From NCBI RefSeq assembly GCF_028769735.1, contig NC_088170.1:60483585-60547584 (forward strand): a DNA stretch of 64,000 nucleotides, written 5' to 3'. Of the stretch, positions 12,501 through 26,142 are shown one piece after another. A program made the translations under genes and the position numbers. The stretch's first letter is position 1. Every line of letters starts with the position of its first letter. The notes under the pieces were generated by a model. It saw only the letters and a list, made by a program, of their open reading frames with translations. It was not told the DNA's origin and made no database searches. This DNA comes from Zonotrichia leucophrys gambelii (taxonomy: Eukaryota > Chordata > Aves > Passeriformes > Passerellidae).

Positions 12501-15500
12501 TCAAAATTAGTATGTAAAGAAAAAAAAATTAAAAAATCAGAGAAGAAAGCAATATGAGAAGGCTCGAAACACATGAAGAATAATTTATGGAAAACTTGGC
12601 TTTCTTTCTTTTAAATGCATAAATTTTACACTACTCTCTAACACCTATAGATTGCTTTTCCTCTTTTTTATTAGGTTTCAAAAAAATAATTTCTTATTGT
12701 TTGTATAAATAGAATTGTAGAAAAGGAACATGCATGCAGTGAGGAAGACACAGTTCATACCACACAAATGCTAAAATAGTCTCAGCTGTATCAAGAAGAA
12801 AAAGCTCTTTTTCAAGAGCATGGTGCTACAGAGTGCATGGGAACTTGCACTGCTGACCTTCTGCACCTACAGTTCTGTCTTCTGGAAGATGGAAATGGAT
12901 TTTCTTTTTTTAAATGTATGAAGTACTAGAGTGCTGTTTGTTCTCTAGCTTGTAAGATTTACTAGAGCAAAAGAAATGAGAGCTTTAGTCAAATGGGAAG
13001 GCAGGTGTCTCTCCTGAGATTACAAAATCAATCAGCTCTTGTTTACTGTACAGCAACAGAGTCTCCTGCTGTGGCTAAGTTGCAGAGACTGTTAAAACAC
13101 TGAACAACATCACCATAAACCTTATCTAGTTTGCTGAGTGAATTTGGTTGTCCCCTGACACACAAGTTGCTTTCTCATTGCCATACAGTTAAGCCATCAA
13201 TATTTCAGTCTGGGGTGAGGAAGGTGTATAGGACATGATGGGAAGAAGTCCAGAAAGGCAAATGTGGATCCTTAGAGCAGAGAACTGCTTTCTTCAACTC
13301 TCTAAAATTCACTTCTCAGAGTGAATTCACTCCTTGGAGTCTGGAGGAATGAGGGCCCAACACAGACAAGGAGCTAGTGATGTCAATCAGTCATTCTACT
13401 CTCTTTGCAGCTACCTCTGAATAAATCCCAATTTTTAGGGAGGAACTGGAATACTGAAGATGTTGTAATAGGTGGAGAGCTCTTTCACATTCACCACTTC
13501 AGCCTATGTACTGGAATGGGTGGGCTTTGAGTACAGTGGTGTGCCTTCACCTGTGCCACAAATGTAATGGGATTCAAGGTGAGTCTCATGTCTCTTTCAT
13601 AATTTCAGCAGAAATTGTCACAGTCAGGAGTGCCTGAAAAAATCATGTGTCCTTCAACAAATCATAAGGACCACCTTTCACACTGTGATTAAAAACCCCT
13701 CACTGACCTATTTTATATGGCAAAAGTGGGGACCTTAGACTTACAGATCTGTAAGGTTGCACAGCTGAACAGCTCTACACCAACTCTAATCAAGGTGCAT
13801 GTACTTCATAAAGTTCTTATTTTTGTGCACTCCCTTTTTAACTCAAATTTAGCCAAAACTTCCATAGAGCATTGTTCTTGATTTAGTTTTTACTGTTTGG
13901 AACAGTAAATCAGTAATATTTCCTCAAAGACAAGATTTTTTGTGAGGAAAGATGGCTTCTATTGCTCATTGGACTAGCTAATAATCCACAAACATTGGCA
14001 TTTATCACTCAGGGAAAACTGTAATTCTTATTTGCTCTATTAACTGGTTTTAGTCTCCTAAGTCACAAGTTCAGACAACATACTGCCATTATCTTTTTTA
14101 AGTATATTAACAAAGACTGCAAAACTTGATACAGCAAGTCTACCAAAGCACAACAGTAATGCTTGTAATGCATTTAGTGAAATGGGTTTTTTCTCTATTA
14201 TTGACAATATGGACACCACCAAGTGCTAAAAATCACAGTGAGGAACTAGACAGGATTTTTTTTCCATTTCCAGTTATTTATTTCTCAAGGAAGACTGTAC
14301 CCCCAGTGTTATTAACAAATACACAGTGTTTTTAAACACACTGAATTCTTTACTGAGAAGTCCACTGTGTGTGCTTTTCAGATAGAAAACTTTCCAGTTT
14401 TGATGTCTGCTTAAACCACAGCTGTTTATAATGCCAGAAGAATTCTCTTTTGTTGTGATGTGTAACTAACCTAGAAGCATTGGTTATGAAATATGCCCAG
14501 GCAAGGAGAGCTAAGTCCATAAGCAGGATTTAAGAAAACATGTTGTTCAGGGCCACAGAAAGTGATATTGTTCATGCAGAGCTTGGAGCAGAATGCACAA
14601 TGTGGTTTAAACACTTGGCATTGTCAACATCTCTGTGCTCCATGCTCACTGGGCATTCCAAGGTGCTCTGCCCCAGAGAGAAAATCCAAACAGCAGGAAC
14701 TACCAGCTGTCTGCCTTCTCTGCACTGCTCAGGACAGTGGAACTATAACAGTGTCTGAAACACTGAGTGTGCACACAGAATTAAACTAGCTCACAAAAAT
14801 ATTATGCCATTTCCAAATAACACAAAACTTTAGACCCACTAATTTTCAATCCTACAGCAAATCACAGTAAATTAAAATATATTTTCTATAAAATCAAAAG
14901 AAAAGAAGAAAATATTTTTTCTGTTTTTTATTCAAAAGAAAGCTTTTCCTTCACAATTGGACAAATAGCTTGATATTTTCTTTGGTGTATATAAACATAA
15001 ATACTCTGTAGCTATTTATATATTATTTTTAAAGTATTTTTTTTCCTTCAATAGTCTGAATCACTTCATTCTGAATTGATCTACATAAAAGATATAAAGT
15101 CTTTTTTCTACCTTGCAGACTCTGCAGATTTCAAATTTCAAAATCTAAAACAAGCATTAGAACAATCACACTGGAAAGTCTGCTTTAATTTTTCTGAACT
15201 AGAGTAAGCCCTTCAAAGTTTTTTGCACCAAATTTTCTTCTTGAAACCATTAAAAAGAGAAGACAGGAGGTCTTTTTAACTAATAAACTTTACACTTTGT
15301 TGCTGTCCATCATCTCCCCTAGCACTACTGGATCCTGGCCTTTTCCCAGGACTTCCACGACTTGATTAGATTTGGGGTTCTGAGACTGCAGAGGAAAAGG
15401 ACATCTATCACCTCCAGACAGCCCATGTAACATGTATTTTAATGTTAACAAAGCGGGCTGCAGAATGCAGAATGCTCTCCATGGTTCAATGCAGCTATGC

Positions 15501-18500
15501 AGAGGAATGGATTAATTCTTTAGACAGAGTAAGCACAAAGAGTGGTAAACAAGAGAAAAGTAATTTTAAGAATAATGCTACTTTCCTTATTTTAAAACCA
15601 CTGAGAGTGCGAGGATTTAGAATCACTTTGTAATTTTTCTCTATTGTCTTTTATTGCAGAATTCATTTTGTCTCACCTAAGCTAAAGAACATGGAAGGAA
15701 TTGTGAAGAGGTACCTTATATTCATAAATGCTTCTTTGAAGAAGATGAAATCTAAAGAAGGAGTGTAAGAAGTTAAGATTCTAAGTACTAAAAATATTCA
15801 AAGAAGCCTAGGGATTATTTATAAACCCTATGAAATCAACTGGAAAGACTATAAATATACTCTGTATTTTTTTTTCTGAAATCTAGTAGCAAGAAACAGT
15901 ATTTGCCACAGGTAATCACTATGGTGATTGTCTTGATCATTATAAGTTACAATTTTGGCATAAATTAGTAGCTGTATATTAGGGGTGAATGAGATACAAA
16001 TCATATCTTGAATGCCGATGTTCATATCTGAAGTTGATTGTTTCAAGGAAGTTTGTGTTTCCTACAGTGTTAAAACATAGTGGAAAAAATGTAGAGCCAC
16101 TCCAAATATTGGGTGACCATGTAGAATAAAGTATCAGCTGGTCCAGAGGTCATTTGGAACAGGCTGGCAGATAGTGACATGATCTTGCTGGATGAAGTGT
16201 CTGATTATTCTCAAGGATTAGAGGGAAAAGGAACACATCTCCAATGAAGAGTTTCAGTGGCGGAAGGTGGAGGCCAATGCTCTATGGGGTGCTAGCAGCA
16301 GAGTTAGGTGTAAACAGGTGTAGTAAATTTAACAGCAATGATTACTTTTTTTTGTAAAGTAGACTGCATTAATATATCAGATAGCCTCATGATATGTTTC
16401 ATACACAAGGTAAGCAATTAGGTTCATTGGGGCATTGATAAAGGATAAGGGAGTTAAAATACATGTTCCTTTTCTCTGTTGTTTGGAGATTTGGGGTGAG
16501 AGGCACTTCAGCTGAATTTTAAGTCCTTTTTTGTCATTACATTTCTTAACATTCATCTGGCACTAAACAGCCAGCATCTTACAAGTCATCCTAACAACAA
16601 CAGCAACAAAACTTTCCTTGTCACCTCTTCTTTAAGGAAAAGTTTCATGCCTCCTTTCCTACAGATAAGGCTACTTGCCAAAACAAGGCCTTAAGTCCCA
16701 CTATTATGCTCTGCTTATCTGGATTCCCTTCCTTCCTTTGGACAGGTCCCTCTAAGTTTGTTTAGCCACCTGCCTATCCCATTTTCCTCAAAAGAAGAGT
16801 GAAATGATTTGTGAAGCGTATGAGGAAATATATCTTAGTTTATACTTATTAATAATCAATTGCTTCAGATGTATTTCCATCAGGATTCCTTGACCTTTAT
16901 TGAGGTGACAGGGAAAGAAATGCACGATATGACTCATCTTGGGATTCTCTTCGGAGTCCATGTACAGAAAGCAGGCAGGATCCATTTAGATCGCCCGAAA
17001 CTCTACAGATGTTTCCCCCACAAATTCAGCTTCACAGAAGAGATCAGAGACATAATCTCATGCACATCCTGCCAGGCCAGGGTGAAAACTGAGGTCCTCA
17101 CCTCCTCTCCCTGTTGAAGGTTTAATTCTGCTGTATCAGAGATGCAGTGGGTACCATATAATGGATGAGATGAATGTTAAGTGGTTTAGACTTTGGGGCA
17201 TACTGAAACCTTCCAAGAGAAGAGCTAATAGACATATTATTTCTCGTGGAGTATTAAATTTGGTGGCAATAAATCCATGCTACTAATTCCACCTTTTCCC
17301 ACTAGGAGAAACAGAAAAAGGCTAGCATGTAAAGAGAGATGGCTTCTAAATGTAGCCATAGTGAAGCTAATTTTTGTGTCTGATGAAGAAAAAATTACTG
17401 CAAGGTGAAGCAATATTCTGTATTTGTGTAAGTAAAAATCTATGCCTGAATGCACTGCAACTGAAATACACAGGATTGTGTTCATCGTCATGTCTGATGC
17501 TGATTTCAGCAGGAACAAAGCAGCACTTTCTCTGGAATTCTGCCAGACCCTAGAAAATATGTGGCATCTGAAAAAACCCAACAAGGTGAAGGGTGATAAT
17601 TTCAGGAGCATGGTTACAGAATCAGAAGTGGAAACAGTCCCCATGTATGTCAGTGAAAGGAATAATCACATTTCAACAGACATTTCCTTGCTAGGCTTTG
17701 TTCAAAGAATAAAAGCTGTCAGCATTGTGGCATACCAGTAACAAAAAGAAAAAACTGACAGGAAAATCACAGTTGGCAGAAATGGTATGTCTGTGGTTCC
17801 TGCTGACACCACTTGCATCTATTTTCAATGAGAAAATTGAAAAGTTTCCATTTCATTTAGGGAAAGGTCAGAATCATACAAAACAGATGATGAGCAAGTT
17901 CTAGTAATCAATGAAACAGGTCTTCCTCCCCAGCATAAGCTTCAGTCTGTAGACTCTTGAATGGGATTGTAATAGAAGCCTACTGAATGGGGCTTTTCTG
18001 GACCTTCCTGGGAATCCCTCCAGGACCTGAGCATTCCTTCTGTAGGTGTCTGCATAATCAAACTCCCCTTATTTCTGCCCCCCTGGAATGGCTGCAGCTG
18101 TGCGGTGTCTCCAGCCCCAGCCCACAGGGAGAGTGTGCCCTTTGGGTTAACAATGTGTCCCCAGGCTGATCCTATCTCACTTCACACAAGTCAGGTACTG
18201 GCTGGAGAGTCACAGGGAGAGCTGGGATACAAAATTATGAATGCATTTATGTATTGCCTTCTGATTTCAGTTTCTGCTTCCAGTGAAGCCAAAAAGCTGC
18301 TTCCATCTTGCACATCACTCACTTTTTAATGTGTTGAAAGATCTTTAAACCCTTGCTGATTATTTTCTTTTCACTTTTTATAAATTGAAGTCGATAGAAT
18401 AAGGCAGCTTATCTACTTTCCTGTATCTGAAATACAGAAGCTCTGCTTGGCCTAAATCAAGGGAAAGGCCATGACACACATGTGGGTGACTTTGGATTGC

Positions 18501-19670
18501 CTGTGATTGGCATAGTGCAAATGTGCATCAAGGCAATACTAATTACCACTGAGACATAAAAAGTCTATTGCTTTTCTTCATTCTAATCCCAAAGGCAAAT
18601 TGTTCATAAATAATGTTTGAGGCTAATACAGCTATGTGAATCTCTATACAAATATTTAATCAACCACCAATTCAACTACCAGATAGTGCTGGTTTAACTG
18701 CTGCTGCTTGGGCACTACTGGAGACTTTCTCTTGAAAGTCATATTTTCATTAGACTTTAATACAGAGATATAATTAATGGATAGCTGTCACAGCTGCTCT
18801 ATCTGGTGATTCACTAGAAGATGTCTGAAAAATAAAATGCATTGCAAAAATGCCAGCTGCAAGTGGCAAACGGGAAAAACGACATGTTACATTATTAAAT
18901 GAAAAATGATTGACTATTCATTGTAGTATGCATTCAGATGAACACTAAGTTACTGAATTAGAGTTCCTTGTGATAAAGAGCCTGGTACAAAAGGCCTGGT
19001 TTTCAAAAGTCTCTGTACTTCCCTGTCAGAAGTTTGAAGGACAGGTCTGTGCTGCAACTCTAGGTGAGAGCCAACAAAACATGTCCTGTGCACTTAATAA
19101 AGCTGTTTCCTTGTGCCAGGATGCCTTTATCAATCATCTGATGAAGTCCTTTCTCTCAGGAAGGTGACACCTTGCCTAACTGTATTTTTAGATACTCTGT
19201 AGAAAATAAAGCACTGGGCACTTCTGGAGAGCTAAGAAGAAATCCAAGGTACAGTCAAATCTTTGCTTGTGCACCAGCTTCAGACATGATTCTGCCAGAG
19301 AACAGTTTCCCTCTTAGAGGTGCAAAGTTTAGCAAATTAACTCTCACCATCTTTTGTAGTACCAGAAAGATTTTGGAGCAGCTTTCTACTGTTAAATCCC
19401 CCTGAAATCTGACAATGCCCACTGGACACATTTTAGAATAGCAAAGACAAAAACGTGTGGTTTCAGACTGCTCCCTGGGTGTGAGGAATTTCATGTAAAA
19501 GATTTCAAACTGCTGACACACATGAGCTTAAGGGAGGACGAGATGGTTGGGGCTAGCCAGAGTTTAGGACCAGACAGCAAATCTTTCCAGTAAAAGATGA
19601 GAGTGCTTGTTGAATTAAATTGACCCAAAACTCAAATTTATAGGCAAAAAATATAATACAGACACCATTT

Positions 19671-19683
19671 CCCCCCCCCCCCC
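19671..19683. repeat. Poly(C) run, 13 bases
   Basis: An uninterrupted C13 tract (G13 on the gene's sense strand) in otherwise AT-rich DNA; the only long C homopolymer in the window. Confidence 0.95.
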
Positions 19684-21714
19684 TTAATTTGCTTAAATTG
19701 CACAGCAAATTTACACAAATATTAGTGTATTGATTATCAGCACTATAACAGGAAAGGTTTAATTTAACAGCTCAATAACTTTGGGCATGTCATTACATAA
19801 CAGCCAAGCAAGTGACTCTCTTTTGCCAACTGCCAAGCTCTAAATTTAAATTTATGTTGTTAATTTTCTACAGTAATACCTTAAGTGCCTGAAAAGTTGA
19901 TTTTAATAATGGTGGATTTCTAAACTGATATTTCAGACTTCTAGGTTGATATGTGCTTTTCCATAGTGATGATTTTCAACAGGCATTTTAAAAAAAGATA
20001 CTGGTAAGGATTATCTTTATGCAGTAATGCATTTATCTATCCTTTTTTAGAACAAGACTATAGGTTTCCTTTTCTTTGAAGGTGATAATCCTGAAACTAG
20101 AGCATGTAGCTTGATAAACAATGGTAAAGCTTTTCATTTAGTTTTATACAGCCTAAATACAAAACATTTCCTTGAAATGATGGAATGGGAAGCTAGCAGA
20201 GCTAAAATCATCACTTAAGTTTCAATTTAGTCCACTGAGTGGAAATCTACTCTGCATACCCAGCACTGTAAACATGCAGCCTCCTTCCCTACAGAAGGAT
20301 TTTATGGCTGCCTGTCTAGTGAAGATATTCTCTGTCTGAGGAACTTGATAAGGAAAAAAACCCAACCAGGATCTAGGGGAAAAAAATAATTACAGAGAAA
20401 AAAATGCCAATTTACATACACACAAAATAATTGCAGAATAATGACATCTGCAATTCCTTGTACCTCACTGCTCTCTGCCTGGGCAGAGGCACCTGCCTGC
20501 AGAAACCCAAGGGCAGGCTACAGAAATAGGGGCTTAGAGTTTGGAAAATTCACAGAAAAAGGGGTGATGGGCAAATGCCTAATTAAAAGACACACAAGCA
20601 GAAAAGGGGAATTTACGAAATAAAGATTAAGAAACATAGGCAGAAGTAATTAAAAATAAAAAATGCAGGAGAAAATAGGCCTGGTTTATGATACACAGCA
20701 AAAGGAAAATATGTAAATCTTAAACTGCTATAGAAAGAGGGGATTAGAGGAGAATTTAATAAGTTATATATTAAAAAACCACTGTTTCCTTCCTTTTTCA
20801 TTCTGTCTGTTTTTTTTCTAATTAGCTCAGCACTTGTGGCTTTCAGTTGTGTGCTTTCAGTGATTCATTTATAGTGGGTTATCTGGGGCATTATATGGTG
20901 CAAATACTAAATAACCATGATTATAATTGGTTAATAGCCCAAATGCCATCAAACATGGAGCTTCTGACACAATGCCACAATGCAGAGTAGCATACATCTG
21001 TTACACAATAATTCATCATCAGTGGTCAATCTGCAAATATTTCAGCAGTCACCACTGAAGAAGATAAAGACCATGGTGTATAGATTTTCCTTCTCTAAAC
21101 AGGGGCCTGGGTTAAGTCCATGACAGATAATCTGTGATACAGGACTGACATTGCTTACTCCTGAATTAACAACACCTTTAAAGTCTGATAAAGAGTCTGT
21201 ATCTGCAGAGCTATCAGCCTGACATCTTCAGCATCTGCTAAGATCACTTAAAGGGTAAGGAGGGGAAGAGAGATGGGAAAGGAAATTGGATGAATAGAAA
21301 TGAGGTAAAGAAAGGTTATGAGGATGATAAACAGTTTAAGAGTTGAAGTAGCCCTGTAGCCTAAAGGAAGAAAAGTTGGGCTTTTTCTACACATTAAATT
21401 ATCTCAAAAAAGACAGGTTTAAACCCTGTTTCTGAAGATATATCTAATAATACTTGAAGAGAAAAAATATCCTAATAAATCCATGACTAAGAGTATCTGT
21501 AGGCACATAAAACTGTTAAAGCTGCAAAATCCTCTTAAAAAAGCCCCAAACCAGACATATTAATAGCATGATGTAGTATCCTTGTTGTTCCTGTAACCTT
21601 GTGATTGCAGTGACATTGGCAGAGCATAAGCAAAGGCAGCTATAAACTTCTCCACATTGAATAAATGTTACATTCCCTGTTGCTGTGGGGATTTCCCAGT
21701 CTGAAATGTGCAGG

Positions 21715-21905
21715 ATACAGGTGACCTGCTTTTGAGCACAGGGCGGCTGAGCCTGCTGTGCTCAGCTGGCAGCTGAGAGCTGGCTGCTCAGAGCTGGGCA
21801 CAGCAGCTCCCTTCTGCAGGGATAGGGCTCCCCAGGAAAACAGGGGTCCCTCAGGGGCAGGCAGCCCCCATCTCTGATCCTAGAAGGAGCTCTGGCCCTC
21901 CACGG
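21715..21905. other. GC-rich patch beside the ERVL-like LTR
   Basis: CAGCTG/GAGCTG-rich sequence ending about 50 bp before the LTR insertion site. It lies outside the target-site duplication, so it belongs to the pre-insertion DNA. No family is recognised. Confidence 0.45.
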
Positions 21906-21951
21906 TCTTGGTGTGGGAAGAGTGGAGGTTCCTGAAGCTAGAGTCTAGAGT

Positions 21952-21956
21952 ACATC
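21952..21956. repeat. Target-site duplication, left copy
   Basis: ACATC immediately before the TGTCCT terminus of the LTR; identical to 22605-22609. Confidence 0.8.
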
Positions 21957-22604
21957 TGTCCTGGTTCAGGGTAAATTTGGGAGAGAACTCCCAAAGGGGC
22001 TCCTCTAGGAAAGCAGATTCTATTGGCTCCTCCCCACAATTGGTCTGGGAGAAAATATCCCTTGGAGAAAGGTGGGAAAAAACCTGTTTATTAAACAAGA
22101 AAACCTAAACAATATTAAACAATAAAACCCCTTGATGCTCCAAAGAGATGACAAACTCAGAAAGTCCCCTACCCAGGTTGCAGCTCAGCTCACTCAGTCT
22201 CTGATCAGTCCCTGCAGTGCTGGAAATGTCGCGGCCCAGGCCCGGCCCGGTGGGCCTCAGGTGGAGCTGCCTGTGCTCCTCTGGGTGTTCAGGCCAGAGG
22301 AGGTTTAAACAGCTCCAAAGAAAAGGGAAAAAAACCTCCCGACAGTCCAGGGAACTTCTTTGCCTCAGCTAGCTAAACTAACTAAAACCAAAGAAGAGCT
22401 CTGTCACGCTGTCTGTCCATCCACAGACAACAGAGTCAGGAACAGGAATCTGGAGGAGTGAGTGCCATGTCTGAAAACAAACTGCAGCTTCTTCTCTCCC
22501 CCCTTCACTCTCTAGAACAAGTCTTAGAGGTGCAAAACTTATTATTCAGCATAAACAGAACAAGATGATTTGGGATAAAAGCATCATCCAGTCAATCTAG
22601 GACA
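21957..22604 (-). mobile_element. Solo LTR, ERVL-like, passerine type
   Basis: A 648-bp LTR with inverted termini TGTCCT ... AGGACA, flanked by the perfect 5-bp duplication ACATC (21952-21956 and 22605-22609), a length typical of ERVL-class integration. On the minus strand it reads TGTCCTAGATTGACTGG at the start and ACCCTGAACCAGGACA at the end. An AATAAA polyadenylation signal (plus-strand TTTATT, 22087-22092) is followed by a T-rich stretch, which sets the orientation. A GC-rich block with several CpGs lies near 22229-22250. There is no internal retroviral coding sequence on either side. The intact termini and target-site duplication suggest a fairly recent insertion. It is in the same sense as MAGI2. 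Confidence 0.9.
22087..22092 (-). promoter_or_regulatory. AATAAA polyadenylation signal of the LTR
   Basis: Minus-strand AATAAA inside the solo LTR, with a T-rich stretch (GGTTTTTTCCC) just downstream. It is in the transcriptional sense of MAGI2 and could in principle end transcripts inside the intron. Its use is not shown by the sequence. Confidence 0.5.
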
Positions 22605-22609
22605 ACATC
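22605..22609. repeat. Target-site duplication, right copy
   Basis: ACATC immediately after the AGGACA terminus of the LTR; partner of 21952-21956. Confidence 0.8.
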
Positions 22610-25600
22610 CCTGGGAAAATACTCACTGAAGGACAGCTGAGAGGTAAGAGGAAAAGGACAGCTGGGATTAATCAGGAGGTACTTCTTGAAAGGCAGGACA
22701 GAATGGGAGCAGTTCCCCACACAGCTGAAGTGGGAATAGGAACTTTTAAGTAAAAAAAATCACTAAGATGTGTCCTTCAGGCTTAGAGAGCATCAGCCAG
22801 TCTGAAACATGGGAAATCTATTGCTTTTTCCTATTCTAACTACATCTCCTCTTCAGCAGTCAATACTTCTACCTTGGAAGCGCACCAGCTCCTCTATGCC
22901 AGCTTTCAATGTGGTATATATTAAACCAATGGAGATAGGCATCTCCAGGAAATTGATTTTGTAATGAAAGTAGTGCAGGGCTAACTGTAGTGGAACTCCA
23001 GAATGGCATTCAAATTGATAATAAACAACTCAATTTTCAGCCCAGTGGTGATAGAGCATTTAACACTAATAATTCCAATAGGCAGTAGACTATGTTGTAT
23101 CTTTGTTTTGCCTTGACTTTCCAGGGGACGGAATGGAAATCAGAGAATATTCAGAATCCAATTACTGGCAAAAGAAGTTGTACAGAACAGTGCCAATGGT
23201 GGGATTCAGGAAGAATGCAGGTAAAAGCTCCTCAAACAGCAACCACTACAGCAGTTCCCTGCAGAATAGACAGTGAGCTCTAACAGAGGTGTTGCAGAAC
23301 CACTTACCAGCCTCTTCTTCCACAAAAGGGAAGTTGGCAGGATACTTTGTGGTTCTTGGGACAGTGTGCTTAAAGCTCCAGTAAGAAGTATTTCTTCAAG
23401 ATGTGACATTGAGCTTTGTCCATCTATGCTAACTGGTAATTTGACAAATGAATTTTAAGATTTCAGGGAAGGTTTGGATGCCACAATGTGCTACTGATGG
23501 CTAGGTGATGTAAGTTCTCTTAAAAGGCTAATGGATGAGATTCACAAGGCTAAATGAAAGCTCTGTTTGCTCATAATGGATTTAGCAATTTAACTAGAAT
23601 CATTAAAAAGATGACATTCTAGAAATCACAATAGTGTGGACTTCACTACAAGTACCTGTGTTCCTGTAATGGCCCAAAACCTGCAGGTCAAATTAGACCT
23701 TGTAAGAGACTGGTTTTGTCCCTTCCATTTTGACCCAGTTTCCCTTTATGACAAAAAGAAAGAAAATAGTAAAATGCTTAATTCACCCTGTAAATATTGT
23801 AAATTGCTTTTATGAATTGATTTGCTTTTAATTTTACTTTTCATAATTACACTGTAAACAAGCTGATGTACTGATGATGCACACTTCTGTTCATATATGT
23901 GGAATGGACCACGTCACATTAAGGTTAGGGAATTTACTAGTTTTTATTCCTTTAGAAAGATATTAGCTAGCAAAATTCAATAAGTCATAAGAATGTTCCA
24001 ATACACATTTAATGTTAGTATGATGTTTTAGCAAACTGAATTTTAACACAGTATCAGTAGGTCTTTGGATACCTAAGGATTCCACTTTGTCATTATTAAC
24101 GTCTTTCAAATGGCAGTATCATTTGAAAAGAATATTTTTATAAAGTGTCTTTCAATGAAAAGAAACAAAAGTACTGTCGAAATGTACATATTTTTCTATT
24201 TTTACAATTTAAGAGTGTCATTGCTTTATGTTAGTATATGTATGAGAATTATTATGCTGTCCTCCCCTTTCGAATTCCTGTGTAATAATGATGCAATATT
24301 CACATTTCATGTACTATAGAAGGATCCTTTTCTTGCTTATATGTACTGCAGATATGTGCCTAAATTTATATTAAAAAAATGTCTGTCACTTTGAATTGCT
24401 ATAGGATTTTTTCTGGTGTTGGATCACATTTGAATTAGTCTATTACAAATCTGTTATTGAAAACAAAAGCCTTTTGGTTTATTTCCTCCAAAAAAGACTT
24501 GATTTAAGGTCAACATCACAAAATAATGCATCCTTTAGAGTTCCCCACTGCAATGCAGAGTTTTGCTAAGATCAGACAGGCTGTGCCCTTGGCCATTCGG
24601 GAATCCCCAACTGGCAATTTGGCTTACAAGCCATTCTATTCATGCCTCTAATCAATGGCCTCTTTTTTCCCAGGCTAATGACAACCTTATGAAGCAGTAT
24701 TTCTCCCATGTCTCCCAGAAAAAACAATTAGCCAGAGCTACAAAAGCCATTGACACAAATCCATCCTCAAATTGGTTTTGTGATTTAAACTGTGGATCCA
24801 AAAGGTGTTATAAATGACTTCACTGTTAAACCACTCTGATCTTGGATTTGCTAGGAGACCAGGAGACAAGTTAGTAAGAGCAGTTATAATGTTTAGAATG
24901 GGGCTTGATCCTGAGAGATGCAGAGCAGCTGCATCATCCGTTGACTCTGCTGAAAATTCAGCAGGTCTGTTCCTCTCTTAGTCAGTTCTGCACATCATGT
25001 TTCTCTATTTCTAGTCAGCATCAGGCAGTGGGCACAAATTGACCCCTCTCAATAGACCTGCCTCATGAAAACATCAATCTAATACTTAATAGAGCTGTGC
25101 ATCTCTCCTTAGCAAATCTCTTTTGTCAGCCTCTCCTGGATCTTGTGTTTGAAGCATTTACTTTTAGTGAGACTGTATAAAGCCTTTTGGGAAACAACCC
25201 AAAAGTTTCTGTTAGGGACAAAATGGGTCCTTAGATTTTGAGCCAATATTCTATTAGTGTTTCATAAGGCTGATACAGAAGAATAAGCACTCATCTCATA
25301 CTTTATATATTTTTATGTCCATGCTGCATTAATAGATGTGTGTATGTAGACATGTATTTCTCTTATAACACTACAAAGCTTTGTAAATAATGAACTTTCA
25401 CAGATTTCACACTAATTAAATTACTTCTTGCTAATAGGTATCCATGGAGGCTGCTCCCCAGGTTTTCTAATTTTGCTCATTATGTTCTCTAATTTTTCCA
25501 GAGAGACAACTCAAGCAGCTATTTGATATACAACGGCTGTACCCAGCTGGCTTTCACTCGAGCAGTTGCTTTGATACAGCATCACATGATGATACTCGTT

Positions 25601-26109
25601 ACTTCAGATAAATTATTCAGAAACTCCCAGATGCAGTGTCCTGCAGCTTACCAAGCTATAGGAGAGTCTCACTAAACTGTGATGCTGATATATCACAAAT
25701 GAATGTGAATTTCTGAGTAATTACATACTCTTAATAAGCCAAAATAACGCAGCTACTGGGTCACCAAATTGCAATTAAACATTAGCATTATTTGTCAGAA
25801 AGTTCCCTTAATTCAAAGTTCTCTTTTTTTCCAATTCTCTGTGCCATTTAAGGGTACTTAGTAGATATAACACAGTAGCAAAATCTTCTAAAGCTACTAG
25901 TTTTATTTCATGAAGCTCTTAAGATGATTAATCTTGAAAAACAGTGTAACATTTTTAATGATTCTACAGTATTGATGTGTCATATTTCAAATTTGGATGA
26001 AGTAAATTTAAACTTAGCCCCACATTTTTAATCTTCCATTCAAGTTTTTCCAAGTCTTTAGATGAACTGATAATACCAGGGAAAATTATTTTTAAAACTA
26101 AAAATTGTT

Positions 26110-26110
<1 letters not shown>

Positions 26111-26142
<32 letters not shown>
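26111..26142. repeat. (GT)3(AT)13 microsatellite
   Basis: A compound dinucleotide repeat of 32 bp: three GT units, then an uninterrupted AT run. Likely length-polymorphic. Confidence 0.95.
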
